A stretch of 64,000 bases of DNA, from positions 121,772,501-121,836,500 of the forward strand of contig CM032230.1 in NCBI GenBank assembly GCA_019009955.1. The letters run 5' to 3'. Positions 34,741-46,440 of this stretch are shown piece after piece. The notes under the pieces are model-generated. The model was not told the DNA's origin. It saw only the letters and a list, made by a program, of their open reading frames with translations, and made no database searches. Positions within the stretch are counted from its first letter, which is position 1. Each line of letters begins with the position of its first letter. The position numbers and the translations under genes were made by a program. Origin of the DNA: Riptortus pedestris. Its lineage: Eukaryota > Arthropoda > Insecta > Hemiptera > Alydidae.

Positions 34741-35360
34741 CTAGTTATCTTTTATGTACTATATTTTACTATTTACACTATATTATCTTTATTTTACTAT
34801 TTACACTATCATATATCTTTATTGTCATATTATTGTTGATCTCAAGAACTTTAAGGATTTAATTATTTATTTAAAAAGACAGAATTGTTATTTGTTTATT
34901 TAATTTGTACAAGATGTAAATCTTTAACAAATAAATATATATTCTAAATGGCACATCTGAAAGATTTCGATAAGTGCTACGACATAGACCCTTTGGTATT
35001 TTGCGATATCTCTAGTGGTTTAATATATATTTCAATTGTTGCCCGCATACCTACTTGGGGGATAAAACAATATACTGTATAAACAAATATGTGTGTGTTG
35101 TAAAAGAGTTTTGTTAGTTCTTAGATTTCAGCTAGTCTGCACTACTATTTGTGCGCCGTTCACAAAAACCAATATCATAAAATGTGTTGTTTTGAGATGA
35201 ATTTCCTAAATCTTAAGGGATCTAGGTGACTTGTAGAAGCGAGTCGATGTTTTGGAACACTTGCACATTGTTTTCGATAAACCGTTCATATCGACTGAGA
35301 CTCAGTTCCTATTTTAATACCAATGCAATTAGTTTAAGGGGAATTGAGCTGTTTAAAAAG

Positions 35361-35408
35361 TAAGTCCGTCTCACAAGGTCTGCTTAGGTTCAGCAGATTT
35401 CTCCTGTG
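35361..35408 (-). mobile_element. Isolated HL 3' end
   Basis: AAGTCCGTCTCACAAGGTCT, then GCTTAGGTTCAGCAGATTTC, matches the minus-strand HL 3' terminus with a damaged hairpin. Copy 1 keeps only its inner half, showing a small deletion there. Confidence 0.5.
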
Positions 35409-35441
35409 GAGGAATGAAAGCTGAGTTACATAGTTCCACTA

Positions 35442-36382
35442 GCTAAGGTACCCGGCTTCGCCCGGGAATTCATTTGAGCTTGAATGAAGACGGTATTTTT
35501 TTGGCAAGTCTTTACTTTCCACTATATTTTGACATTTCGCAGTCACAGTCTTTAAGGTTCATATCCGTCGTTGCTGTGGATTTGTTCATAATATAATTAC
35601 ATATTTGTTATTTAAGACTTCCCTCTACTCAATACTTTTTATATTTCCCGTCTCCTGTGTATTAGTTTATAGTGTATATCTCGTTAATAATTTGTTAAAA
35701 GACAAAAATGAATATGACAAAAGTTACTCTAAAGAAGAAAATAAACAACTTTTGTTATGTTCATATTTACCGAAAAACGAATAGAAAACGATACACTGCT
35801 ATTTTTAAATTCAGGCCTCCCTTACAACCCCCATTCCTGCCCCTCCCTTGAATTGTTGGTATGGCTTTTTATAATGAAAGCGTTAGTGCTAATATACCGA
35901 GTTTTATTTATTTCGGTTGGGTCTTTTGTCCCAAATAAAATTGTTCACTTCCGCTATAGGTTTTAGCGTATATCTTGTTTATAATTCGGTATACGAAAAA
36001 AGTGTATATAACAAAAGTTACTCTAAATAACAAAGTAAACAACTTTTGTTATGTTCATATTTGCCGAAAAAACAATAGGAAACGAAATATCGCTATTTTT
36101 AATTTCTGGCTTCCCTTATAACCCCCACTCCTGTTCGTTTCAGAGGATATTAATATAGCTTAAAGTCTAAGCTGAGTTAGTTACTACTATTACTATATAC
36201 ATACCAAGTTTCATAAAATTCGGTTCAGCCGTTTATGCGTGAAGAGGTAACAAACAAACAAACAAATAAACAAACAAACAGACACCAAAGAAACAAAATG
36301 CAGTTATGGTGTCTATGACATGTGAAACGAAAAGTTATCGTGAAACAGGCAGAGGTTACAATTTTTTATATATATATAGATT
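35442..36382 (+). repeat. Dispersed repeat Z, dimeric (copy 2)
   Basis: Partner of 22934-23852. It starts AGCTAAGGTACCCGGCTTCG (a CCCGG..CCGGG hairpin at the start). Units begin at about 35717 and 36011. The tail has (AAAC)n and ends TATATATAGATTAAG. Confidence 0.65.
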
Positions 36383-36885
36383 AAGTAGGGACCATTTACT
36401 TGGTAGGACCAGTAGACATTTGAAAAAGAAACTTTTGTTCTAAAATCGAGTATTGAACTCAAGAGTTGTTAATCTAAAAGGCAATCTGCTAATATGATTT
36501 TGGCAGAACTAATAACTGGAATTATAGATACCATTTTATCTGAGTCATCTTCCTTTCCACAAACCCGAATTGGTTAATCACATTATGTGAACGGACTCCA
36601 ACCAATATCTGTAACTGCTGGCAGTCTCTTGCTCAAATCATACTTATCTAACTCAATGAAGTCAATATGTAATTGTAAATAGGATACGATCTCTCGTTAG
36701 TGAATGGGATGCTATATCAGAGCGGATGTGTTCCAAAACCACCATCAGCAGCTGACTCAGTGTCGAAACAATGTTACCAACTACAGGATGCAATACTCCA
36801 GTCTATAATTTTTAAAGTAATCAGTATTTCTGCCCTCTCTTTAATAAATGAAGTGCATGATTCAGAGCAGAAGATTACTGAATAA

Positions 36886-38281
36886 AGGCCGTCGCGCAGG
36901 AGCTGCGTAAACTAAGCAGATTACCCACCTTGCAGGGATAAAAATATTGAGTCTGGTATAGATCAACAATACTCATTTTCAGAACATAAAATCTTAAATG
37001 TTGAAAATCAACTTATTTGCGAGTAACTCCCACAGTAAAAGTTCAATCAAAATAATATTCGGTATTTATGCTCCCTATAAAGTGGTTCATGAAATAACAG
37101 TTCATTGTTAACATGACATGTGTAGGGGTGAGGGTTTACTGAAGGCTGAAAACTAAAAAAGTGCAAACATCTCGGTCAATATTATAATAATAAACTAGTA
37201 AAGTCCGTCACGCAGGGGCTGCGTAAACTAAGCAGATTTCCCACGTGAAGTTTTATAATAGAGAAATTTCAGAATAGAGAGTCAAACAGTTACGGGAAGG
37301 GCCCGAACTAGCTCTTGACGGAAACTCACGACTAGACCCGAAGTTAGCCGAACTCATCTCAGAAGCTAAAAACAGAAAATTGCAAATATCTCGGTTAATA
37401 TTCAAGATACAGAATAAATGTATATAACATTATTTATAGTAAATTTAATTTGCAATAAGATTGCTTCTATATAATATTTCGATCCGACGCATAGTAACGG
37501 AGATATTTCGAATTTTCGAAAATCCTCCCCTCTAAACCCCCCCCTCCCACTGGTCCGATTTTAGCCATTAACGAACTTGATCTTTATTTTTGCATAAAAC
37601 GTTTAAATATCGAGTTTGGTAACGATCAAACGAAAATTTTTCGTCATCTTCTGGGTAGGATCGATGGACATTTGAAGAAATTTTTCGAAACTCGCGTCAT
37701 GAGTACGACCTCAATAGCTGATTTCCCTTAAGGGAAAGCTGCTAAAATGCGTAAGATATAACAACATTTATAGGGAATTAAATTAATTTTCAATTAAATT
37801 GGTTGTAAACAATTTTTCGATTCAACGTATAATAACGAAAATATTTGAAATTTTCAAAATTCTCCCTCTAAACCCCCCCCCCTCCGGTCTAATTTTGAAC
37901 CATTAAAGAACATGATCTTTAATTTTATATAAAACGCTTATATTTGAAAAAGATCAAATAAACATTTTCGAGATCAGAACGTAAATTCTTATTAGATGGT
38001 GGCATCTCATTAACAAAGTTACATGTATATAATACAGGTAAGGTCCCTTGAAAACAATATTAAGTATTTAATCTTAGATTAAAGTTATTCATAATATTAA
38101 AGGTTATTCTAAGTAGAAAATTGAATTTACAATAAGATCCATTCTATACAATTTTTCGACTCGACTTATAATAAAGGATATATTTCGAGTTTCGTTTCTA
38201 CTAGGACAAAAGAGGAAATATTTTGAAAATCGTGCCATGAATACAACCTCAATAGCTGATTTCCTTCAAAGGAAATCTGTT
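36886..38281 (-). mobile_element. HL long-form element interrupted by a younger HL (copy 2)
   Basis: Partner of 24356-25188. The left part (36886-37201) ends in ATTATAATAATAAACTAGTA; the right part (37744-38281) resumes with AAATGCGTAAGATATAACAA. The 542 bp between them are a complete HL copy. Confidence 0.85.
37202..37743 (-). mobile_element. HL element with known empty site
   Basis: It runs from AGTCCGTCACGCAGGGGCTG (3' hairpin end) to CCCTTAAGGGAAAGCTGCT (5' palindrome), without (TA)n. Because duplication copy 1 lacks it, the element limits can be read directly: insertion in an A/T run with little or no target duplication beyond a few A/T bases. It postdates the segmental duplication, or is a polymorphism between haplotypes. 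Confidence 0.92.
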
Positions 38282-39174
38282 AAATTAATATACCTACATC
38301 ACCGTTATAAAGTGTCAGTTCAAAAAGTGTTCCATAGCAAATTTTACTAAGAAAGTAATTTACGATAATTGTGGCTCACACACTTTTCACTAATTCAATT
38401 ATTAACCTAGTTAATGTTTTCAGCTGTGAGCAAACCGTATAAAGCAACTGAATTACAAAGCATCACATTTACAACATAAATTTCTGGTCGTTTGTACGTT
38501 TAGACGCTCCTCATTTTGGAAGAAGTACAAAAATAATGGTTGAAGAACTTTTCTTACTTTCATTCATCATATACCTATTCTGAGACTTCGCTTTAACCGA
38601 TGGTCTGTAATTAAGTAGTTCATCCTTAAACCACATAATATTTTCTGCGACCCATTCGTACACTAGTTCCATAACATCATTATAATTCGATGTCTTTGAG
38701 GGGCAGTGAGAGGCAGAATGCCCCTACTGTAGGTTGTTAAACAAAGAGGCATTCCTTTGAGCAGCGAACATTCAAAGGAAGACAAACAGTAAGACTAACG
38801 ATAAGGAACAACATATTTTCGGCAGAGAAGAAAAAATTTTCCTTTTTCTACAAGGAGAGATGCATAGCTCAAAGCCCCCTCCCAAAAAAAATGGAGGACC
38901 TCCTTTTTACAGCATCTCCTTTATGATTTCTTGTTCATATGTTTGCTTTTAAAATTCTATCCACTGACCTTGATGTCACTTTCCTCAATTATTAGTAAGT
39001 ATTAAGAAATTAATGTTGTTGTTTTTTAAAATAAAAATGAAGAAGATGTCTGTCATGCATAGGCTTAGGAAAGTACAGATATTCTACTGGAATGACATCA
39101 TCTTACATTCAATTCCTCTCTTTGAATGAATATATGTAAACCAAATTTAAACTTTTAGGCACGACAATTTTTTA

Positions 39175-39215
<41 letters not shown>

Positions 39216-39480
39216 GTATATATACATACATACGTACGAGTGTGAATCTACTACTAATAGCTGGCATACAAAAATAAAATTCGTCAAGGAAGCTCTTCGT
39301 AAACTAACATATTCTCCCAATGCAGAACACGCTACTTATATACTCCATTTTTTGTAAGAGCGACCTGTATGTAAATAAGACCTGAAGTTTAAGCTGGACA
39401 TGTCATGTGTATTAGCTCAAGTGAAAATCACATGTGTAGCAGTGGAGGTTTAAAGAAAAATATTATTATAAATTACAAAA
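38282..39480. other. No gene; (TA)n at 39178-39215
   Basis: Counterpart of 25189-26380. The microsatellite differs in length and composition between the two copies. Confidence 0.45.
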
Positions 39481-39482
39481 AT

Positions 39483-39803
39483 ATTTAAGTTCCAGAAAAT
39501 ATCTTCAGGCAATGTCGTAAATTTAATTCTCAACATATATTGTCTTATACACGTTCTCTCAAACTCCAATATTAACCGAATCGTAAATAATTTTTAAGCC
39601 CCAATTTCTACTCATCCGATTTTCCCTTTAAGAAGCTCAGACCCTAGATATCTCATGGATCGTTTGCACTTCAATTCCTGTCTAAATAGGTGTCTTTCGA
39701 TGGGAGAAATAGAGAATAGACAGTGAGATGAGATCATGTGAGTGGCGTTTTTCAGCATGTGGGATATCATTTTTTTTTACGCAGCACCAGCATGACGGAC
39801 TTT
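39483..39803 (+). mobile_element. HL 3' half, decayed
   Basis: Module remnants (CGTAAATTTAATTCTCAACA, CCAATATTAACCGAATCG) lead to a weak 3' end: GTGGGATATCAT, then TACGCAGCACCAGCATGACG and GACTTTT. The right limit of the segmental duplication falls near its left edge. Confidence 0.55.
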
Positions 39804-39884
39804 TCTTTAAGTTGAATACTAACGGGGTTTCTGTATTTTGGGGTGTTCTACCTTAAGTAATCCCGCATTCCTTCTAACGTTATT

Positions 39885-39971
39885 GAAGTTATACTCATGA
39901 TGAGATTTTCGAAATTTCTTCAAATGTCCATCGATCCTACCCAGGAGATAATGAAACTGATGTCCGTTCAC

Positions 39972-40025
<54 letters not shown>

Positions 40026-40781
40026 CTGTTAATGCTGTATTCGTTGAAATTTTTGGCTGATCGTTACCTTACATGATATTTAAACGGTTTATATCAATCA
40101 ATCTTATTACAAATGTAATGTTCTATAAATCTTGTTATATACATGTTTTCTCTTTATTGAATATTAACCCAGATATTTCCATATTTTAGTTTTCGGCCAT
40201 CAGTAAACCCCCACTCCTACTCATGTCATATTAACAATAAGCTGTTATATCATGAACAACTTCATTCCAGTGTTAAATACCAAGTATGGTTTTTATTGAG
40301 CTATTACTTTGTGAGACTCATGCAAATACGTAATGTAATGACGTCATTAATTAAGAATTTTCGGTTTTTACTCGAAAATGTTTATTTGATCTACACCATA
40401 AACAAAATTTAGTCGTTTCATTCAACACCAAACCATTTTTTTTATTGGCTGAATTCGGACCTGGAATAGTGGTGGTTTAGAGAAGGAGAAGTAAAAAATT
40501 CAAGATATCTTCGTTTTTATAAGTCAGATCATAAAATGTTATTGAACCATTCTTGTTAAACTATTGATTCTACAATTGTAGCTCTATGCATTTTTAGCAA
40601 CTCAAGTATTAAGCGAGTTATCGTACGTTCTTGTTTCTGCCTTCAGTAACCCCCTCCCCCTTCTACTCTTATTTTTTTTACATATAAATAGAGAGTGCGT
40701 TGTGATTTGAGATCACAAGTGTTTCCACTATCCAGTACTTGTGAAGTCTGCTTGGTTTACGCAGACGCTGCGTGGCGGACG
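39885..40781 (+). mobile_element. HL long-form element
   Basis: Decayed 5' end (TTATTGAAGTTATACTCATG), conserved block, (TA)n at about 39977-40020, TTTGTCTGTTAATGCTG, first module, TGACGTCATTAATTAAGAAT segment, second module, and 3' end GAAGTCTGCTTGGTTTACGC, hairpin CGCAGACGCTGCG, TGGCGGAC. It shows that the long form contains two modules plus a spacer absent from short copies. Confidence 0.8.
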
Positions 40782-40955
40782 TTCGCATTACACTACTGTT
40801 ATGTATTTAGGGGACAGTGAAGATATTAATTAGGAAACAATGTTAAGCATCTGTCCGTTAGAAGCGCCACAATACCCAAAGAGGTTCCCAAATGTCCACT
40901 ACCATGCATGATGGCATATACCATCTAGATATTATAATCTCTTTTTGAATAGCCT

Positions 40956-41079
40956 ATGAAAACAATATTTGACTTGTAATCTGTACATGACCAGCTTAGT
41001 GATAAAGTAGTTTGTGTCTATAAACTACTTTATCACTAAGCTGGCCATGTTCAGATTACAAGTCAAATATTGTTTTCAT
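40956..41079. repeat. 58-bp-arm hairpin with 8-nt loop
   Basis: Arm 40956-41013 and arm 41022-41079 are complementary at 56 of 58 positions. Arm wording (ATGAAAACAATATTTGACTT) resembles the interior of long HL copies (63375, TGAAAACAATATTTGGGATT). The right arm runs directly into an HL 3' end, so it looks like a snap-back inverted duplication at the broken edge of an HL copy. Confidence 0.9.
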
Positions 41080-41082
41080 TGC

Positions 41083-41131
41083 TGCACGTGGGAAATCTGC
41101 TTATCTCACGCAGCCCCAGCGTGGGGGCCTT
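41083..41131 (+). mobile_element. HL 3' end next to the hairpin
   Basis: CACGTGGGAAATCTGCTTAT, then CACGCAGCCCCAGCGTG and GGGGCCTTT. The hairpin stem is altered on one side (CAGCGTG). Confidence 0.7.
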
Positions 41132-41896
41132 TCTATCTAGTTACAAGGAGAGACTTTTTACAACTGATTCGCCAATAGATGAAGCCATGGAGAAGGAGGC
41201 CTGGCGGAGCAAGACCAAGGACTACTTTTGATCTCTCTCCGTCTGGGGAAGGCACAATGAAAAAGATTGCTCACTGAACCGTACCACCCTACAGACTTCA
41301 AACAACTTCGATACTTCTACACATGCTACTCTCTTTTCATCTAACTAGACTTTCTCTACAAAAGATTGTCTAAAAAATATAAAGGAATAGTACACAAAAG
41401 AGAAACATTTTAGGGCCTACGCTTATTAATACTAGACTTAAAAGCAAGAACATTTTCAATCTTTTGTCAATCAGGAATTGTTTGAAGTTAATCTAACCTA
41501 TTATAAAGTATTATAAATATGAATTCTTCATAGTTCTTCTAATTATCTAAGTTCTTTATTGTTTCTGACGCTAAAAACAAGAGTAATATTTGGCTACTAG
41601 TATGAAGGGATTATTTATGCATTGATTTAGTTATATTTCAGTGAATATTCTTAGTCCAATCCGTCAAGGAAGAGTACATGTTGAGCATATGTATATATAT
41701 TTATATATGGTGTACATTAACGTTGAGCAAAGAACATTTATGTTCTTTATGTACGATCCAAACTCTATATAAAACATGAGTTATTTGAAATATTTTCGCT
41801 ATAAATGGCAATAATTAGTATGTTCTTATGAAAAATATAACCCAACACTAAATTGGCTAAATTAAATGCAGAACCATAGGAATAGAAAACAAAAAA
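41132..41896. other. No recognisable feature
   Basis: AT-rich unique-looking sequence; the first 120 bp are somewhat GC-richer without a coding frame. Confidence 0.45.
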
Positions 41897-42362
41897 AGTC
41901 CGTCACGCAGGTGCTGCATAAACTAAGCAGATTTCCCAAATGAACTTTTACAATAGAGAAATCTGCCTAATAACAACAGTAAGGAATATCTAAACCTGTT
42001 CACAAGGGACGAACAGTTGCGGAAACGGCCGCACTGGCTCTCGGCGGAAAGTCTCGAACACAGCCGACTCCTGCCGACCACACACTACAAATGCAAATAT
42101 CTCGGTTAATATTCAAGATACAGAATAAATGTATAGAACAATATTTATAATAAATTTAATTTGCAATAAGATTGATTTTATAAAATTTTTAGATCCGAAG
42201 TATAATAACGGAGATATTTCGAATTTTCAAAATGTATAATTTTGAACGGACCTTATTTTCGTCAACTCCTGGGTAGGATCGATGGACATTTGAGGAAATA
42301 TTTCAAAACTCGAGCCATGAGTTTCGAGTCATGAGGGCAGAGTCCCTTAAGGGAAATCTGCT
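41897..42362 (-). mobile_element. HL element without (TA)n
   Basis: AGTCCGTCACGCAGGTGCTG to CCCTTAAGGGAAATCTGCT. The first module is intact (ATCTCGGTTAATATTCAAGA to ATAATAACGGAGATATTTCG), then the copy jumps to TTTTGAACGGACCTTATTTT, so the C-rich block, the CTAGCGG hairpin and (TA)n are deleted. Length is 466 bp. Confidence 0.9.
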
Positions 42363-44011
42363 AAAATTAAGAATACTTGCATGATTTTTTTTTATTTATT
42401 TCAATGAGTTCCGCAACGCCCGCGATTTACTCATAACTCAAGTGTGCTCAAAAAAGCGAAAAGCAAAAAAAAAGAAAAACCTGAAAAGAGCGAACTATGA
42501 CATACGGTGATTTTTGAAACGGTTTCTTGCCATACCAGTCTTATATGAAGCGAACGATATTGTAATGGAAACATGAGGGTGATGAAAATAATATAAATGA
42601 AAATGTAAGCATAGAAAGAAAAAATAAATACAATAGAAAAAAGTAATAAGAAAAAGGGAACCCCCCCCCCAAAAAAAGGGAAACCAAAAAAAAATAAAAT
42701 AATAATAAATAAAGTTGAAATTTATACACCCTGCTAATGTAGGAAAAAATTGAAGAGTAGAGCGTAGAAATTGTAGATTATAGTGAGTTGTATATATTAA
42801 TGTATTTTAGATATTTAATGACTGAGTCTATATAATTACTGTTATCGGTCAAAAGTTCCTGTAAGTCATGTGGAATGACTTATAGAATGATGAAATTAGT
42901 AATGAAAATTAATCCATGTCTTCGTCCATACTATAATTTTAATACATGCCTTTAAATATGTATATTATCTGAATTATAAATTAAAAAATATCTTTAAGTA
43001 TTAATGAGTATTTGTTAATTAACATCCATACAGTTATTGGCTTTTGAAAGGTTGTCTGAGTAGTAGAATTCATGAACATGTGTTTATCAAGTGTCCAGTG
43101 ATTTGATCGGAGTGTTTGCCACAAGGCCAATGTGAGTGTCCTAAACAATTTAGTGTTTCAGTCACTAAATTAACTTCTATGCTCATTATGGATTCTGATA
43201 ACTGTAAGCATTAGTAACAATTTTAGTAAACTTAAGCCATCTGATAATTTACAGTTCCTACTGGAGTAAAAGTTAAATTTTGAACTTATGTAATCATTTG
43301 TATTTGAGCCACAAAATGTATTTTCTTATTACTGTTTATGTCCAAAATCCGTTCCTAAACTTTCGAAAAGAAGGCAAAAATAAATTACCTTCGTTACGTA
43401 AAACTAAAAAGGATGTGAAATAAATCGAAAGGAATGAGAACTTCATATGAAAATCAGATTAAGCTTCCGTTTCAAAATCATACATATTAATGAAAATCAC
43501 TAGACTTCCCTCATTTAAGGAGGTAATTATGTCAATTATTTCTATTACAGTGTTTCCTTTCTAACTAGGATGATAACTATCATTGTTTTCACTTAAAATA
43601 AAACTAATAGTTTCTCATGGCTTAGTTTACTAACTATGCACCAAAACGGAAATACATTAATAATTCATTTTAAGCATTGTTTCTGGAGAAATATATAAGT
43701 TGCACAAAGTGACGTAAATAAATAAAAATTAATATTCAAGAGAAATATATTTTCAATTTCGAGTTGGTATCATTAAAGAGAGAAAGTTCTAAATTGCGTT
43801 ATATTTAAATCAGCAGTTTAGTGAGCAAAGCATAAATCAGAAGGAATGCAATTATGTTTAACTAGAAAGTCAAAGTCATAGAATGGTACTTCAGAATAAT
43901 CAATGACGTTAGAGTGCGCCAAAGCAGCAGAGATAACTTCATCTGATATGGATTATTATGAAATTCGGTGTTCGTAGGACTGAGAGTTTACTGAAGGCAC
44001 GCAAAAATAAC
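42363..44011. other. No gene supported
   Basis: AT-rich DNA with a C-run followed by A-runs (42661-42700). The lysine- or phenylalanine-rich frames there are low-complexity. No repeat copy recognised. Confidence 0.45.
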
Positions 44012-44015
44012 ATAT

Positions 44016-44331
44016 TGGTACGAAAATTAAATACATGAAAAATTAAACAGAGATAGTCACGTATTTGGGAAGTGCGAGATGGATCAAAGACGCCGACAGA
44101 GGATCGAGTTCGTTCTAGTCCTGTTCTGGAAGGGTTTGGGCCGTCCCTTTGATGTTTTGCCGCCAATCTATATAAGACACCCTGGCCGACCCTGGTCAGT
44201 TTTACTTTTAGCAGATTTCCCCTAAGGGAAATCAGCTATTGAGGTTGTACTCATGACGGAATTTTCGAGATTTTTCTTCAAATGTCCATCGATCCTACCT
44301 AGTAGATGACGAAAATGAGGTCCGTTCAGAA

Positions 44332-44399
<68 letters not shown>

Positions 44400-45219
44400 C
44401 TGTTACCACTCTCGCGGTCGCAATTTTTGTTTGATCGTTACCAAATTTGATATTTAGTTGTTTTATGTAAAAAGGAAGATCCAGTTCGTTAACGGCTGAA
44501 ATCGGACCAGTGGGAGGGGGGGGGTTTAGAGGGGAGGATTTTCGAAAATTCGAAACATCTCCGTTACTATACGTCGGATCAAAATAGATTACAGAATCAA
44601 TCTTATTGTAAATTAAATTTACTATAAATATTGTTCTATACATTTATTCTGTATCTTGAATATTAACTGAGATATTTGCATTGTATTCTGCGTGTGCTCG
44701 GCAGCAGTCTACGTATGGTCTGACTTTCCGCCGTGAGCTCTGGCGGCCGTTTTCGTAACTATTCGTCCCTCGTGAATAGGTTTAGAGGTTTCTTACTACA
44801 ACAGTTGTTATTAGGCAGATTTCTCTATTGTAAAACTTCACGTGGGAAATCTGCTTAGTTTACGCAGCCCCATGCTCATATGTGCGTTCAGTGCTACAGT
44901 GCGACTTAGTGCAGTAGTGGTAAAGTGTTTTTCTGTGAAGAACAGTGTCGAGCCGTGACTGTAAGTAACAGTGCAGTGCCGTCTTTTTTTGTGAATTTCA
45001 GTGACCGTGAGTGAATTATTGGGCTGTGAGTCATTGAAGAACAGTGACGCTATCAGTGCATACTGTTAGTAGTAAATAAAACAATTGACCAAGTGTATTG
45101 TGCATTGTTAAATAAATTGAGCAGTGATAAAAACTGTGAAGCTTGTGTGTATTTAATTTTGCAATCCAAAAGAACTCTTATAAACAACGTGTATTACTGA
45201 TTTTGTAATAAAACGTACA
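44016..45219 (+). mobile_element. Solo LTR, family A, with ATAT target duplication and nested HL
   Basis: It starts TGGTACG, ends CGTACA, and is flanked by ATAT at 44012-44015 and 45220-45223. TATATAAG is at about 44170, AGTG-rich sequence at 44885-45060 and AATAAA near 45111. An HL copy (44210-44872) splits it; without that it is about 540 bp. No internal genes. ATAT target duplications of 4 bp are known for gypsy-type elements. Confidence 0.85.
44210..44872 (+). mobile_element. HL element nested in an LTR, 3' hairpin cut short
   Basis: 5' palindrome AGCAGATTTCCCCTAAGGG, (TA)n 44334-44395, purine block, module (about 44545-44680), the GAGCTCTGGCGGCCG segment shared with 51315-52067, then GGGAAATCTGCTTAGTTTAC and ACGCAGCCCC, where it stops. 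The LTR resumes at TGCTCATATG, so the second hairpin strand and GACGGACTT are missing. Confidence 0.88.
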
Positions 45220-45223
45220 ATAT

Positions 45224-46069
45224 GATTCTGGTAGGTGTGTAAATTATCTTGAAAACAAAAAAAAAGAAATTAATTTAATTATGTAATAATGTATATTTTC
45301 AGTTTCAGAAGATTAACAAAAATCGTGACCTGTCTATTGGTACCACACTTCCACCCATCCTTGTGAAACAATAACTCACGTTCTTGTATCACTTTCTTCC
45401 TAAAATTCTCTATTAGCCTCAAGCCTTTTGTTGACAGGCTGTTTGATATGATATCATTATTATACTGCCAGCTGGCTCGTATTCACGACGGAAAGAGGGA
45501 TTACTTTCTCTCTTTTAATATTTATTGATGTACAGTACTATCTGGAAAAGTTTAAAAGACTATTAAAACATATAGAAATTTTCTAAAAAAACTGTTAAAT
45601 ATTTTGTCCAAATTTGTATCTAAAATAGTAAATACTTTACCTCTCCTGCCATCTGAAAATATTTCCTTGAATCCAGCGAGGTTTCTGATTGAAGATCGCC
45701 AAGCACTTGAAGAATAATTTAAAAAAAAGAAAAAAGTTTAGTGCTAAAAGTTTATTTTCTCATCCTAGATTGACAAAATCACAAAGAACGCGGAGGTGTA
45801 AATTCTGAGTTCACACAAATTTGAACGAAAACCGACCAGTATTTGCTTGTGTGGGTGTGCGTGTTTGTTGAGACTTTTGTTTAAGCCAATACTTCAAGAA
45901 TATATTTTTCACCTGTATATATTTATATATTCAAGATATATTTTCAATATACTTAGACGATCTTATTAAATGAAACCCTCGAAACCCAGCCTGGCTAGAA
46001 ACAACCTGTAGATATTCCGTCCCAATCAGCGATAGTAACCATTGTAGTAATCATTGGAATGAAGTTCAT
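45224..46069. other. No recognisable feature
   Basis: AT-rich. A phrase around 45985-46035 (ATTCCGTCCCAATCAGCGAT) recurs loosely at 48945-48975 (AGCCGTCCCAATTAGC), hinting at a dispersed repeat. Confidence 0.35.
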
Positions 46070-46440
46070 TCAACATAACATTTCCAATAAGATTGACTCC
46101 ATACAATTTTTTGATCAGACGCATAATAACGGAGATATTTTGAATTTTCGAAATTACCGCTCTCTAAATCCCCGCCCCTGTCCGATTTCAGCTGTTAACG
46201 GACTTGACCTATATTTTAACATAAAACGTTTAAATATCGAGTTTGGTGACGATTAAACAAAACTTGCGACCGCTGGAGCGTTAACAGACAGATATATGTA
46301 TATATAGAGAGAGATTAATTTGTAGCTTCGAACAGGCCTTTTTGTTATGCCCTGGGTAGGATCAAGGGGCATTTGAGATAATTTTTCGAAAATCGCGTCA
46401 TGAGTATAACCTCAATTGCTGATTTCCTTAAAGAGAACAT
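46070..46440 (-). mobile_element. HL 5' half
   Basis: Half a module (TTTCCAATAAGATTGACTCC to AATAACGGAGATATTTTG), C-rich block, GACCGCTGGAGCGTTAACAG, short TATATG tract, and a decayed 5' end (GCTGATTTCCTTAAAGAGAA). The 3' half is absent. Confidence 0.75.

Larger units (their letters stand above)
26386..39482 (+). repeat. Tandem segmental duplication, copy 2
   Basis: Collinear with 14290-26385 but about 1 kb longer, mainly because of the HL insertion at 37202-37743 and the undeleted 405 bp of the LINE. Near its start about 170 bp present in copy 1 are missing (around 26458). It could be a genuine tandem duplication or two haplotypes joined in assembly. Confidence 0.9.
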
